A DNA stretch of 64,000 nucleotides from Solibacillus sp. FSL R5-0449 (GCF_037975215.1 NZ_CP150239.1:2332001-2396000); one strand, 5' to 3'; shown: positions 7,068 to 15,145, counted from the first letter of the stretch. A program made the numbers and translations. The notes: a model not told the origin generated them from the letters alone.

Positions 7068-8242
7068 GCTTTTCCCCCCCCTCTCATATCCATACCTTTA
7101 AGATATGTTTTTGAAATATTCACCCATTGAGGATAAATTTGCTTAAATAATTTTATCAGTTGTGGGTCAAATTGACTTCCTTGACCATCAAGAATTCGTT
7201 GATATGCCACTTCAAATTCAAGTGCAGGACGATAGGATCTGGATGAAGTCATGGCATCAAATGCATCCGCTACCGCAGTGACTCTTGCTAAAAATGGAAT
7301 ATCGTCTTCTGCTAGACCATCCGGATACCCTTTACCATCCCATCTTTCATGATGATGATAAATTACATCAATATTATCAGCAATGCCTTCAACATCCCGA
7401 ATAGCTTCTGCTCCAACAACAGGGTGAGTCTTAATTATATCAAATTCCTCATTCGTTAACATACCGGGTTTTGTTAAAATTGAATCTGGTATACTAACTT
7501 TTCCAATATCATGTAATAGGCAAGCATAGTAAAAATTATTTAATTCAGCGGGTTTAAATCTCCCCGTAGCCTCAGCCATGTTCATTGCATAAGCAGCAAC
7601 TCGTTCGCTATGGCCACGAGTATAGGGATCTTTCAGTTCCAACGTTGCAATTACTCCTTTTACAATGCCTTCCAACTGTTCATCATAGGAATACTTTAAT
7701 GCTTTAATATAATTTAAAAAACGATGAAGTAGTATAAATGAAATAAATGATAATACAATTAGAATACTAATTGGGAATAATACCAATATATCCCTTATAA
7801 ATACACCAACTAAAACATATTTCAATAGTAAACCCAATGTTATATAGTAAGTGAATTTCTTACTTACGAAAATTGGAGAAAAAAGTATAACTACAAGTTC
7901 TACCATGTTCCCACTAGTGTATGGAAGCGTACTATCTTTATAATAGAATATATCAGAAAATAAATTAGTTAAAAAATAACAGAAAAATAATATGTATTTT
8001 ACTGACTCTGTTTTCTCTATTTTAATTAAATAAATTGATAAAGGCACTACTGCAATCATAACTCCAAATTTAACAAACAAAAAATCATACCACACTGTAC
8101 TCTTTGTGTTAACATCGCTCCACGGAAATGTGGGAAAAAGATTATTATAAAAGATTTCATAAACAAAAAACACAACATAAAATAACCATAAAAATAAAAT
8201 TGTGGACCGCTTTTCTTCTAATAACAATGATGTTTTTTTCAT
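7064..8242 (-). CDS. Membrane HD-GYP cyclic-di-GMP phosphodiesterase
   Basis: The 392-residue protein has six hydrophobic segments in its first 190 residues. An HD-GYP domain (about 195-375) follows, with GHSERVA, LLHDIGK (the HD pair), THPVVGA, HHHERWDGKGYPDGL (the GYP motif) and ADAFDAMTSSRSYRP. All metal-ligand motifs expected for c-di-GMP hydrolysis appear intact. The membrane part could be a sensor; I do not recognise it as a named domain. The C-terminus ends in a glycine run, MRGGGKA, encoded by the G-rich stretch that also serves as SD for the 21-codon peptide gene. The start ATG follows GCGAGGT. A TATAAT at 8294-8299 may be its -10 box. As first gene of the peptide operon, it may link the peptide to c-di-GMP signalling. 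Confidence 0.9.
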   Translation of the reverse strand: MKKTSLLLEEKRSTILFLWLFYVVFFVYEIFYNNLFPTFPWSDVNTKSTVWYDFLFVKFGVMIAVVPLSIYLIKIEKTESVKYILFFCYFLTNLFSDIFYYKDSTLPYTSGNMVELVVILFSPIFVSKKFTYYITLGLLLKYVLVGVFIRDILVLFPISILIVLSFISFILLHRFLNYIKALKYSYDEQLEGIVKGVIATLELKDPYTRGHSERVAAYAMNMAEATGRFKPAELNNFYYACLLHDIGKVSIPDSILTKPGMLTNEEFDIIKTHPVVGAEAIRDVEGIADNIDVIYHHHERWDGKGYPDGLAEDDIPFLARVTAVADAFDAMTSSRSYRPALEFEVAYQRILDGQGSQFDPQLIKLFKQIYPQWVNISKTYLKGMDMRGGGKA

Positions 8243-8626
8243 TTTTTACCTCGCAATTTCATTACCAACCAAAAGACCTTATGCTCATATATCATTATAA
8301 CACGATAATGGAAATTAGTTCTATATGTCCAGGGTTTAATTTTCTCATTTTTTTGTTATTTAACTCTTTTAACCAAAATATATTTACTTTGTACCTATAT
8401 GCTATATAAATAAAAGTTGATTTATTGTTTTAACAATAAGGCTATCTTAACAATACCCTTTTATATAGCACAACTCAATTCCTATTTTTTCTCATTTCAA
8501 GTAATTTTGATTATATAAAAACCTAAATCATATCTGAATCAAAAGTCTTATTAAAAGAAACGCTTTATATTTCTAAAAATAAAAAGACCTAATCAAAAAT
8601 TATGATTAGGTCTCACTTTATGAATA
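8243..8626. other. Intergenic region upstream of the HD-GYP operon
   Basis: No gene is supported in these 384 bases. They are very AT-rich. The only features I can point to are a minus-strand TATAAT (8294-8299) at a plausible distance from the HD-GYP start, and the aldehyde dehydrogenase terminator at its right end. An open frame of 93 codons on the plus strand (8128-8409) is antisense to the HD-GYP start and has no convincing SD. Confidence 0.6.
8582..8614 (-). terminator. Terminator of the aldehyde dehydrogenase gene
   Basis: On the minus strand, GACCTAATCA pairs with TGATTAGGTC, followed by TTTTTATT, just downstream of the stop at 8627. Confidence 0.85.
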
Positions 8627-10078
8627 TTAAAACGGATATTCTCGTGGATCTGTCTGAACAGAAATCCATTTGGTTGTTGTGAATTCATGGATTGCCCATT
8701 CGCCACCATATCGGCCTAAACCTGAAGCTTTCTCTCCACCAAAGGCAACGATCGGTTCATCATTGACTCCCTGATCATTCACGTGAATCATACCTGTAAT
8801 AATCTGTTTAGCCACTTCCACACCATGTTCTGTTGTACCAGCATGAACTGCACCGCTCAGGCCATAGTCGCTGTCATTGGCAACACGAATTGCTTCTTCC
8901 TCACTGTCTACAACAATTACCCCTACAGCAGGTCCGAAAATTTCCTCCTGTGCAATCGGCATATCGTTTGTAACATTCGTTAAAATAGTAGGAGCCAGTA
9001 CATTTCCATCCACTTCACCTTGTAAAGCGTATTTTGCCCCTTTCTCGATACTTTGGTCGATTAATCGTTGAATTCGAGTAATTTGTTTGTTATTAATAAG
9101 CGGACCGACAACTACATCGTCATTTTTCGGATCACCGTATTTAATTTTGGATGCTCTATCCACAAATGCTTTTATAAACGACTCATACGCTGGACGTTCA
9201 ACAACAATCCGGTTTAGCGACATACAAATCTGCCCACTGTTTAAAAATTTCCCGAAGGCCGCTGAAGCTGCTGCTCTTTCTACATCCGCATCCTTCAAGA
9301 CAAGCATGACATTGTTTCCGCCAAGTTCAAGTGCTACACGTTTCAGGTTTCTTCCGCATACTTCTCCGATATGGCGCCCTACCTCTGTGGAACCGGTAAA
9401 AGAAATAATTTGAGGAATAGGGTGCTCAATAAATGCATCTTTAATTTCGGATGAGCTGCAAACTGTAATATTTAACAACCCTTTAGGGATGCCGGCCTCT
9501 TCAAAAATTTCACCTAAAATAAGGCCGCCTGAAACCATTGTCTGCAAGTCCGGTTTAAGCACAACGCCATTACCTGTTGCCAAAGCCGGTGCCAATGAAC
9601 GCATCGTTAAATGGAACGGGAAGTTGAATGGACTAATAATCCCTACTACACCCGCAGGATTATGATATACGCGGTTCTCTTTTCCCGGAATGATGGATGG
9701 CATGATTTTCCCATGCATCCGGAGCGGGAATGTAGCCGCTTCTTTCATAATGCCAATTCCGCCACTAATTTCAATATTGGCTTTCGTATGGGAAGCCCCG
9801 TTTTCTTCAACTAAAATCTGAACGATTTCTTCTCTTCTTCGCTCAACAATTTGGACAGCTTTTTCTATAATTGCTTGTCTTTGATAAGCATTAACCTGTT
9901 CCCATTCTTTTTGCGCTTCTTTGGCTGCTTGATATGCCTCATCTATATCCTTCACATTTGCCAACCGAATTTCCGCAATCGTTTCCTCGTTGTAAGGATT
10001 CTGGTCTACGTATACTTTTTCGCTGTTTCCTTCTCTCCATTCGCCACCAATAAACTGCTTATTCCACTTTTTATCCAT
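8627..10078 (-). CDS. NAD(P)-dependent aldehyde dehydrogenase (YfmT/benzaldehyde-vanillin type)
   Basis: The product is a 483-residue aldehyde dehydrogenase. It oxidises an aldehyde to the acid with NAD(P)+. Visible hallmarks are the cofactor/substrate region SPFNFPFHLTMRSLAPALATGN, the FTGSTEVGR glycine motif, the general base in ALELGGNN and the catalytic cysteine in NSGQICMS, and the C-terminal PIVAFGGEKASGLGRYGGEWAIHEFTTTKWIS. The sequence is closest in my memory to the aromatic aldehyde group that includes B. subtilis YfmT (vanillin dehydrogenase). I place the start at 10078 because AAAGGATG lies 7-8 nt upstream; the frame extends ten codons further without an SD. The gene is divergent from the nitrilase operon. 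The real substrate is unknown. Confidence 0.85.
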   Translation of the reverse strand: MDKKWNKQFIGGEWREGNSEKVYVDQNPYNEETIAEIRLANVKDIDEAYQAAKEAQKEWEQVNAYQRQAIIEKAVQIVERRREEIVQILVEENGASHTKANIEISGGIGIMKEAATFPLRMHGKIMPSIIPGKENRVYHNPAGVVGIISPFNFPFHLTMRSLAPALATGNGVVLKPDLQTMVSGGLILGEIFEEAGIPKGLLNITVCSSSEIKDAFIEHPIPQIISFTGSTEVGRHIGEVCGRNLKRVALELGGNNVMLVLKDADVERAAASAAFGKFLNSGQICMSLNRIVVERPAYESFIKAFVDRASKIKYGDPKNDDVVVGPLINNKQITRIQRLIDQSIEKGAKYALQGEVDGNVLAPTILTNVTNDMPIAQEEIFGPAVGVIVVDSEEEAIRVANDSDYGLSGAVHAGTTEHGVEVAKQIITGMIHVNDQGVNDEPIVAFGGEKASGLGRYGGEWAIHEFTTTKWISVQTDPREYPF

Positions 10079-10392
10079 AAGTATCATCCTTTCCAACGTT
10101 GCATGCATTAAATTTCACTAAAAATGCCACGCGTCTTACTTTGTTGCATGTACATATAACACTTAGTACCCTAGATTCGTCATTTTATTACCATAGATAT
10201 CATTTTCTTTTATTTTTCCTATAATGATTTTCTTCTATTTAAGCATTTTGCCACGTTAGTATAAGGGAAAATCTTCACAATATACGCGGGTTTGAAAGCA
10301 ATTCCAAATTTACATTGAAATAAACTGAAAAACATACTATTATTACCTACAATATATTGGTAATATTATGTAAAAATAGTAAGGATGTCCAT
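10079..10392. other. Divergent intergenic region between aldehyde dehydrogenase and nitrilase genes
   Basis: No gene is supported in these 314 bases. They hold a promoter for the nitrilase operon (separate entry) and the upstream region of the aldehyde dehydrogenase gene. The minus-strand promoter could not be assigned. Confidence 0.6.
10315..10343 (+). promoter_or_regulatory. Sigma-A-type promoter of the nitrilase/acetyltransferase operon
   Basis: A -35 TTGAAA (10315-10320) and a -10 TATTAT (10338-10343) are separated by exactly 17 bp, about 50 bp before the start codon at 10393. Confidence 0.6.
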
Positions 10393-11271
10393 ATGAAACT
10401 ACGTGTCTCAACCGTTCAATACCATCTTCATACGATTCGATCTTTTGAGGAGTTTGCTCAGCAATTAGAGCATTATGTGCGGGCTGCACTGGAATTCGAG
10501 ACGGATTTTATTTTATTTCCTGAGTTCTTTACGACGCAGCTGTTATCAATAGGAAATGATGAGGGGGAAACGCTTTCCATCAATGCGCTTCCTGACTTTA
10601 CAATGCAGTATCTCGACTTATTTACAAGTCTGGCAGTTAAAACAAAAACGCACATTATCGGCGGAACCCATTTCATTCGCAATAATGACAAACTTTACAA
10701 TGTCGCTCATTTATTTTATCCGGATGGCACTGTTGCTACACAGGCGAAACTTCATATTACCCCAACCGAGGTAAACGAGTGGAACATGGCGGCAGGCAAT
10801 GAGTTGCATCTTTTTGATACGGAAAAAGGTAGAATTGCCATTTTAACATGTTACGATATCGAGTTCCCAGAAATTGTCCGAATGGCAAAGGCACGTGGTG
10901 CAGACGTTATCTTTTGCCCTTCTTGTACCGATGATCGCCACGGCTTTTATCGTGTACGCTACACAAGCCATGCCCGTGCCATTGAAAACCAGGTATATGT
11001 CGTGACCGCTTCGACTGTCGGTTCGCTCCCAACTGTAGATTTTATGCGCATGAATTTGGGACAGTCCGCGATTATTGCTCCAAATGATGTCCCGTTCCCG
11101 CCGCGTGGAATTGTTGTTGAAGGAGAGCTCAATAACGATATGGTCGTTACGGGAGATTTGGATTTGGCACTGCTTTATCAAGTTCGCGAAAAGGGCTCTG
11201 TAACAACGTGGCGTGACCGTCGTACTGATTTATACAATGATTGGGAGAGCAGTTTTATCAATGTACCGTAA
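10393..11271 (+). CDS. Carbon-nitrogen hydrolase (nitrilase superfamily amidase)
   Basis: The 292-residue enzyme carries the nitrilase-superfamily Glu-Lys-Cys triad: Glu in LFPEFFTT, Lys in AKLHITPTE, and Cys in ILTCYDIEFPEI. It should hydrolyse the C-N bond of an amide or similar compound. I choose the ATG at 10393 (MKLRVST) because AAGGATG lies just upstream and homology starts there. The stop codon overlaps the start of the next gene, an acetyltransferase, by 11 nt. In many bacteria a GNAT domain and this hydrolase type are fused in one polypeptide; here they are neighbouring, overlapping genes in reversed order, which supports a joint function. The substrate cannot be told from the sequence. 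Confidence 0.88.
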   Translation: MKLRVSTVQYHLHTIRSFEEFAQQLEHYVRAALEFETDFILFPEFFTTQLLSIGNDEGETLSINALPDFTMQYLDLFTSLAVKTKTHIIGGTHFIRNNDKLYNVAHLFYPDGTVATQAKLHITPTEVNEWNMAAGNELHLFDTEKGRIAILTCYDIEFPEIVRMAKARGADVIFCPSCTDDRHGFYRVRYTSHARAIENQVYVVTASTVGSLPTVDFMRMNLGQSAIIAPNDVPFPPRGIVVEGELNNDMVVTGDLDLALLYQVREKGSVTTWRDRRTDLYNDWESSFINVP

Positions 11272-11941
11272 ACAGTTTTATGTGTTTCAAGACAGCAAAC
11301 CGATCCTTGCGACAGTCCGAAATTACACGCCTGCAGATTTTGATGCCCTTATCCGGATTCAACAGGATTGCTTTCCTTCCCCGTTCCCTTCAGAGCTTTG
11401 GTGGAGTAAAGAACAGCTGATAAGTCATGTGACACATTTCCCTGAAGGTACACTTTGCATTGAAGTGGATGGGCAACTCGTCGGTTCCATGACATCGTTG
11501 CTTGTTGATTTTGACCCAAACGATCCCATACATACATGGGAGGACATTACAGATAACGGCTATATCCGTACTCATAATCCAAATGGCGATACGCTCTACA
11601 TTGTTGATCTTTGTGTGAGCCCGGCTTATCGCAGTTTAGGGCTTGGTAAATGGCTCATGCTTTCGATGTACGAGATTGTCATTGAGCAAAAGCGCGTTCG
11701 TCTGCTTGGTGGCAGCCGTATGCCGAACTATCATCGCCATGCCGGACAGCTTTCGCCAGAAGCATATATTGAAGCCGTTTTGCGTGGTGAAATACATGAC
11801 CAGGTTATTTCGTTCCTGCTACGATGCGGTCGAATGCCAATACAAGTTGTACCCCATTATTTAGAGGATGAAGAGTCGCATCATTATGGTGTGTTAATGG
11901 AATGGCGCAACCCTTTCGTCCAGATCAAGGAGGCTTATTAA
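11261..11941 (+). CDS. GNAT-family N-acetyltransferase
   Basis: The product has 226 residues, with a GNAT acetyl-CoA fold over about residues 18-150. The motif A region is VDLCVSPAYRSLGLGKWLMLSMYE, with the Q/R-x-x-G-x-G/A acetyl-CoA loop reading RSLGLGKW. The start is the ATG at 11261, which overlaps the end of the nitrilase gene by 11 nt; its own SD is poor, so translational coupling is likely. Its stop overlaps the start of the next gene by one base (TAATG). Similar GNAT domains are fused to nitrilase-family hydrolases in other bacteria, so the two probably act on one substrate, for instance an amine and an amide of the same pathway. The substrate is unknown. Confidence 0.85.
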   Translation: MYRKQFYVFQDSKPILATVRNYTPADFDALIRIQQDCFPSPFPSELWWSKEQLISHVTHFPEGTLCIEVDGQLVGSMTSLLVDFDPNDPIHTWEDITDNGYIRTHNPNGDTLYIVDLCVSPAYRSLGLGKWLMLSMYEIVIEQKRVRLLGGSRMPNYHRHAGQLSPEAYIEAVLRGEIHDQVISFLLRCGRMPIQVVPHYLEDEESHHYGVLMEWRNPFVQIKEAY

Positions 11942-12612
11942 TGGATTATCATCGCATTACATCAATTACTGACCCACTGTTTACACATATGTATGAATTA
12001 TTAAAAACGGTGTTTCCACCTGAGGAAGTTTTAGCATTTGATTTATGGAAAGAACCGCTGGAAGATCCAAGCATCCGCGTATTTGTCGCTGTCCATGAAG
12101 GTGAAATCGTTGGGACAACAGAGTACCGTTATTATGAGGATTTGAATGTTGGTATGACCGACTTTACAATTATCGGCCGGGGAGGCATTGGTGTCGGGCG
12201 CTTTTTAGCAACTAAACGTGCGGCAGATTTACATGCATTAGCCAAGAAAAACAACAAGCAAATGGCGGGAATGTTCGCTGAAATCTATGACCCTTATCGT
12301 GTAGACGACCACAGCTTTGGCGGAGTAAAACCAATGGACCCGTTTGTTCGAAGAGAAGTGTTATCACATTTAGGCTACAAACGTCTCAACTTCCCGTACG
12401 TTCACCCATCCTGGCAGCTGGACGGGACAGCTGTCAGCGGACTTGATCTATGCTTTATGCCTGCCGATTATGAACAAACAGAGTTAAATGCATCCCTCAT
12501 TGCGACTTTCTTAAAGACGTACTATGCCGTATTGCCGGAAAAACCAGATGCATGGGTAGCGATGATCGAGGAGCTTAATGCAAAGGAAAGTGTAGAGTTA
12601 TTGGCAATCTAG
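11941..12612 (+). CDS. Second GNAT-like acetyltransferase of the operon
   Basis: The 223-residue protein starts at the ATG overlapping the stop of the previous gene (TAATG), with SD GGAGG inside that gene's last codons. The first half looks GNAT-like: VFVAVHEGEIVGTTEYRYYEDLNVG, then IGRGGIGVGRFLATKRAADLHALAKKNN, where GIGVGRFL is the acetyl-CoA loop. The region around PYRVDDHSFGGVKPMDPFVRREVLSHLGYKRLNFPYVHPSWQ fits a group of GNAT proteins found next to nitrilase/GNAT pairs. It is the last gene of a three-gene operon ended by the hairpin at 12645-12680. The specific reaction is unknown. Confidence 0.75.
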   Translation: MDYHRITSITDPLFTHMYELLKTVFPPEEVLAFDLWKEPLEDPSIRVFVAVHEGEIVGTTEYRYYEDLNVGMTDFTIIGRGGIGVGRFLATKRAADLHALAKKNNKQMAGMFAEIYDPYRVDDHSFGGVKPMDPFVRREVLSHLGYKRLNFPYVHPSWQLDGTAVSGLDLCFMPADYEQTELNASLIATFLKTYYAVLPEKPDAWVAMIEELNAKESVELLAI

Positions 12613-12644
12613 TAATAATAAATTTCAAAGAAACAAAAAAGCTG

Positions 12645-12680
12645 CCGTCTGCAAAACACAGATGACAGCTTTATTTTTTT
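12645..12680. terminator. Bidirectional terminator between acetyltransferase operon and aldo/keto reductase
   Basis: AAAGCTGyCrTCTG pairs with its complement around CAAAACA, with T runs on both sides (TTTATTTTT on plus, TTTTTTG on minus). It sits between convergent genes. Confidence 0.85.
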
Positions 12681-12693
12681 CAGGTCCCCTTAA

Positions 12694-13773
12694 CTATAAC
12701 CCTGTATGATTTTTTCTATCCATCAACTTAATGTATTCTTCTAAATAGACCTTTTCTGCATTTGACGCTCGATCCAATGTATTCATAGCACGGTGCCATG
12801 ATGGATAAATAGGTTCCAGTGCTGTTAAGTCATTAATTTGTGAAATATCGTCATTTGTTAATTTTAAATTATAGGATGCAATATTCTCATGCAACTGTTC
12901 TTTTGTTCTTGCAGACAAGATAATTGAATCTACGTTTGGTCGATCACGCAGCCATGCAAGAACAATTTGCGGTACTGTCGCTTTATGTTTAGACGCAACA
13001 TCTTGCAATAAATCGATTAGATTATAAAATAAATCCGGATTTTTAATATATGTTTCCGGCCAGCCATTTTCTTGTCTTGTACCTGGTTCGAACATTTTGT
13101 TTCTTGTAAATTTACCAGTAAGCAGCCCCTCACCAAGTGGAGACCTAATACTATTAGCAATGCCCAATTCTTTACCGGCCGGCAAAATTTCGTACTCTGC
13201 TTCACGAGATTCCGGTGTGTAGTAAATTTGCTGAGCAATTGGCGGTATCATATTATTTTCCACTGCCCACGTATGTGTCTTCGCAAGCGCCCAGCCGTTG
13301 TAATCGGCTACACCCCAATGACGAATTTTCCCTTTTTTAATTAAGTCATTCATCTCTTGGACCGTTTCACTAACGTCTACTTGACCATCCCAACAATGTA
13401 CATAATATAGATCAATATAGTCCGTACCAAGTCTTTTTAATAGCGCATCTATCGATGAATCAACATTGATTAAAGCTCCCGTATCGGTTGGTTTATCTAT
13501 CAGCTGAAATCCTTTTTTACTGCTGATAATCATATCCTGGCGTTTATCACGTATCGCTTTGCCTAAAATAACTTCTGCATCACCTTTCGCATACATATTT
13601 GCTGTATCAAAATGGTTGATGCCTTGATCCAGTGCATAATCCACCATATAATTTGCGGTCGCCTGATCCATCGCCCCCTCGTCATCAAGACCGTTTGTAC
13701 TGAACATTACTGTACCTAATGCATATTTAGAAACATTCATACCTGAGTTGCCAAATAAATTATAATCCATCAT
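12694..13773 (-). CDS. Aldo/keto reductase
   Basis: The 359-residue soluble oxidoreductase belongs to the aldo/keto reductase superfamily. The tetrad is visible: Asp in FDTANMY, Tyr in the same motif (DTANMYAKG), Lys in IISSKKG, and His in LYYVHCWD. The NADPH site includes IILSARTKEQLHENI near the C-terminus. Length is somewhat above the usual 310-335 because of a C-terminal tail. Two adjacent ATGs at 13773 and 13770 both lie close to GGAGGG; either may be used. The gene is monocistronic, with a terminator downstream and 238 bp without a gene upstream, before the HEPN gene on the other strand. The physiological substrate is not predictable. Confidence 0.88.
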   Translation of the reverse strand: MMDYNLFGNSGMNVSKYALGTVMFSTNGLDDEGAMDQATANYMVDYALDQGINHFDTANMYAKGDAEVILGKAIRDKRQDMIISSKKGFQLIDKPTDTGALINVDSSIDALLKRLGTDYIDLYYVHCWDGQVDVSETVQEMNDLIKKGKIRHWGVADYNGWALAKTHTWAVENNMIPPIAQQIYYTPESREAEYEILPAGKELGIANSIRSPLGEGLLTGKFTRNKMFEPGTRQENGWPETYIKNPDLFYNLIDLLQDVASKHKATVPQIVLAWLRDRPNVDSIILSARTKEQLHENIASYNLKLTNDDISQINDLTALEPIYPSWHRAMNTLDRASNAEKVYLEEYIKLMDRKNHTGL

Positions 13774-14011
13774 TATCCCTCCTATGCCTTGTGTTTTCCC
13801 ATGTTCCCTATTAAATAAAACATTCTACGGCTGTTACTGAATAGATTACACAACTACTGAAAACCTTTGCTCTATTGAATGACTCAAATAAATAGTTGAT
13901 TAATATAAAAATTCGGGTAAGAAAATAGATAACTTAATGCTTAGGGGGTTTGTAAGTGAATGTGCACCCTCCTTTACTGTTAAATTAAATCGTTGGAAGG
14001 ACGTGTTTGAG

Positions 14012-14512
14012 ATGAGTAAGAAGAAAGAAATTAAAAAATTAAAAGACCATGCATTTGCTGATCTTTGTTTGATCGAAAAAGAATTTCAGCAAATTGTAAA
14101 AAATACATCGAATCAATCAGGTGCTTTTAAATGGGTGGACTTATTGAGCGATTATGAGTTAGAGGAATTTTATGGACGCCGCAGGGACCGGAAATATGCA
14201 ACACTCACAGTCGAATTGTATTCATTAACTGAACAACTGCTAAAAGACATTTTTAAAGTTTATTTTAAGCATAAATATAAAAATAAGTCCGACATGAATA
14301 TTATTCTTGATTTAGAAAGAAAACTGGGAGATCACTTAACCTTCAAGAATAATACTAAGTTATTGGCGAACCTCAGAAGCTGTATTGTTCATGAAGAATT
14401 CTCTTTAAAGTCTGCACGAAAAAGAATAAATATAAAAAAGAAAAATAGAATCTTATTTAAACAATTGATGAAAGATGTTGACCTGTATATTGAAAATATC
14501 GCATTGAAATGA
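14012..14512 (+). CDS. HEPN-like domain protein
   Basis: The product is 166 residues and nearly all alpha-helical. The C-terminal half contains NLRSCIVHEEF, which fits the R-x4-H signature of HEPN-domain ribonucleases and related proteins. An upstream helix has YATLTVELYSLTEQLLKDIF, as in HEPN proteins that begin with a long amphipathic helix. I choose the ATG at 14012 (GGAAGG upstream, homology-like start MSKKKE); the frame is open for 25 more codons but without an SD. No partner nucleotidyltransferase (MNT) lies beside it. It is convergent with a PD-(D/E)XK nuclease gene at 14614. A role in RNA cleavage or defence is possible but inferred only from the motif. Confidence 0.6.
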   Translation: MSKKKEIKKLKDHAFADLCLIEKEFQQIVKNTSNQSGAFKWVDLLSDYELEEFYGRRRDRKYATLTVELYSLTEQLLKDIFKVYFKHKYKNKSDMNIILDLERKLGDHLTFKNNTKLLANLRSCIVHEEFSLKSARKRINIKKKNRILFKQLMKDVDLYIENIALK

Positions 14513-14613
14513 CTTTATGCGAAGTTGGATTCTATCGCCGGTAATATTAATTATAATCCGTTCAAATGAAAAGGTCAGCCAGAATTACTGGTCGACCTGT
14601 TTCATGGGAGTAT

Positions 14614-15042
14614 TCACTTCAAAATCTCAGGTATTTCTAAAAAGCTCTCAGCAAAATAAACACCTTTTTTTTGTTTATTTTTTGTTTCCTTTAATCTAAT
14701 TGTGACAGATCTATTGAATTGCTTTGGATTGAAATAATAGCAGAGGTCTGTCTCCGGACAATAAATACAGTAAAGATCAATTTGTGATTTATCGACATCC
14801 TGGATTTGAACACCATTTTTAGTCGAGTAACATTGTTGAAACTTTACATACATCGTTCCGTTTTCATTCATATTACGGTACTTAACTTGTATTCGCCAAA
14901 ATTGTTGATCTTTATATGCAACGATATCAAAAGGTGCATGCTCTGTTTGTGGCAGCAACACCAAATATCCTTTTTCAAACAAATCTAATTGGCTTTTTAA
15001 TACCGCTAAATCTCCTTTTGTCTTTGTATGATGAAAGTACAT
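14614..15042 (-). CDS. PD-(D/E)XK nuclease of the group I intron-associated (I-Ssp6803I-like) type
   Basis: The 142-residue protein opens with TKGDLAVLKSQLDLFEKGYLVLLPQTEHAPFDIVAYKDQQFWRIQVKYR. This is the pattern of the PD-(D/E)XK family whose founder, I-Ssp6803I, is encoded in a group I intron of a tRNA-fMet gene: KGD, then a helix, then PFD (Asp) and a Q-x-K strand. At the place where relatives often have a glutamate (KGDxxE), this protein has Val, so activity is uncertain. The ATG follows GGAGGTGG. The gene lies just outside the left end of the 15.1-23.6 kb island. Without the island it would sit about 100 bp downstream of the intron-split tRNA-Arg gene, on the same strand. Confidence 0.65.
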   Translation of the reverse strand: MYFHHTKTKGDLAVLKSQLDLFEKGYLVLLPQTEHAPFDIVAYKDQQFWRIQVKYRNMNENGTMYVKFQQCYSTKNGVQIQDVDKSQIDLYCIYCPETDLCYYFNPKQFNRSVTIRLKETKNKQKKGVYFAESFLEIPEILK

Positions 15043-15100
15043 GCAACCACCTCCAACAGGAACATTTGTTCTTATTTTAAATTACTAATTGATTTTTTGC

Positions 15101-15141
15101 AAAAAAAAAACCATCAAACCTGTTAATTCAAGTTTGACGGT
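15101..15141 (-). terminator. Stranded original terminator of the tRNA-Arg gene
   Basis: On the minus strand, ACCGTCAAACTTG pairs with CAGGTTTGATGGT around AATTAA, followed by ten T. No gene on the island side reads into it closely. It begins 5 nt past the 15-bp repeat shared with the tRNA 3' end, so before integration it would have been the tRNA terminator. Confidence 0.8.
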
Positions 15142-15145
15142 ATTT

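Noticed and set aside
7064-7090. G-rich tract at the HD-GYP end as a frameshift site or sequence error
   Set aside because: The frame through the tract gives a sensible end (MRGGGKA, stop), and the overlap ATGA with the peptide gene is intact. An error in the eight-G run cannot be excluded, but nothing requires it.
8128-8409. 93-codon open frame on the plus strand before the aldehyde dehydrogenase
   Set aside because: It is antisense to the start of the HD-GYP gene, has no good SD, and is low-complexity Phe/Leu/Ile-rich as expected from AT-rich DNA.
13937-14011. Longer N-terminus of the HEPN protein
   Set aside because: The extra 25 residues have no SD before them; the ATG at 14012 has GGAAGG upstream and starts a typical Lys-rich protein.
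14517-14699. 60-codon open frame after the HEPN gene
   Set aside because: It is antisense to the end of the PD-(D/E)XK gene and has no SD.
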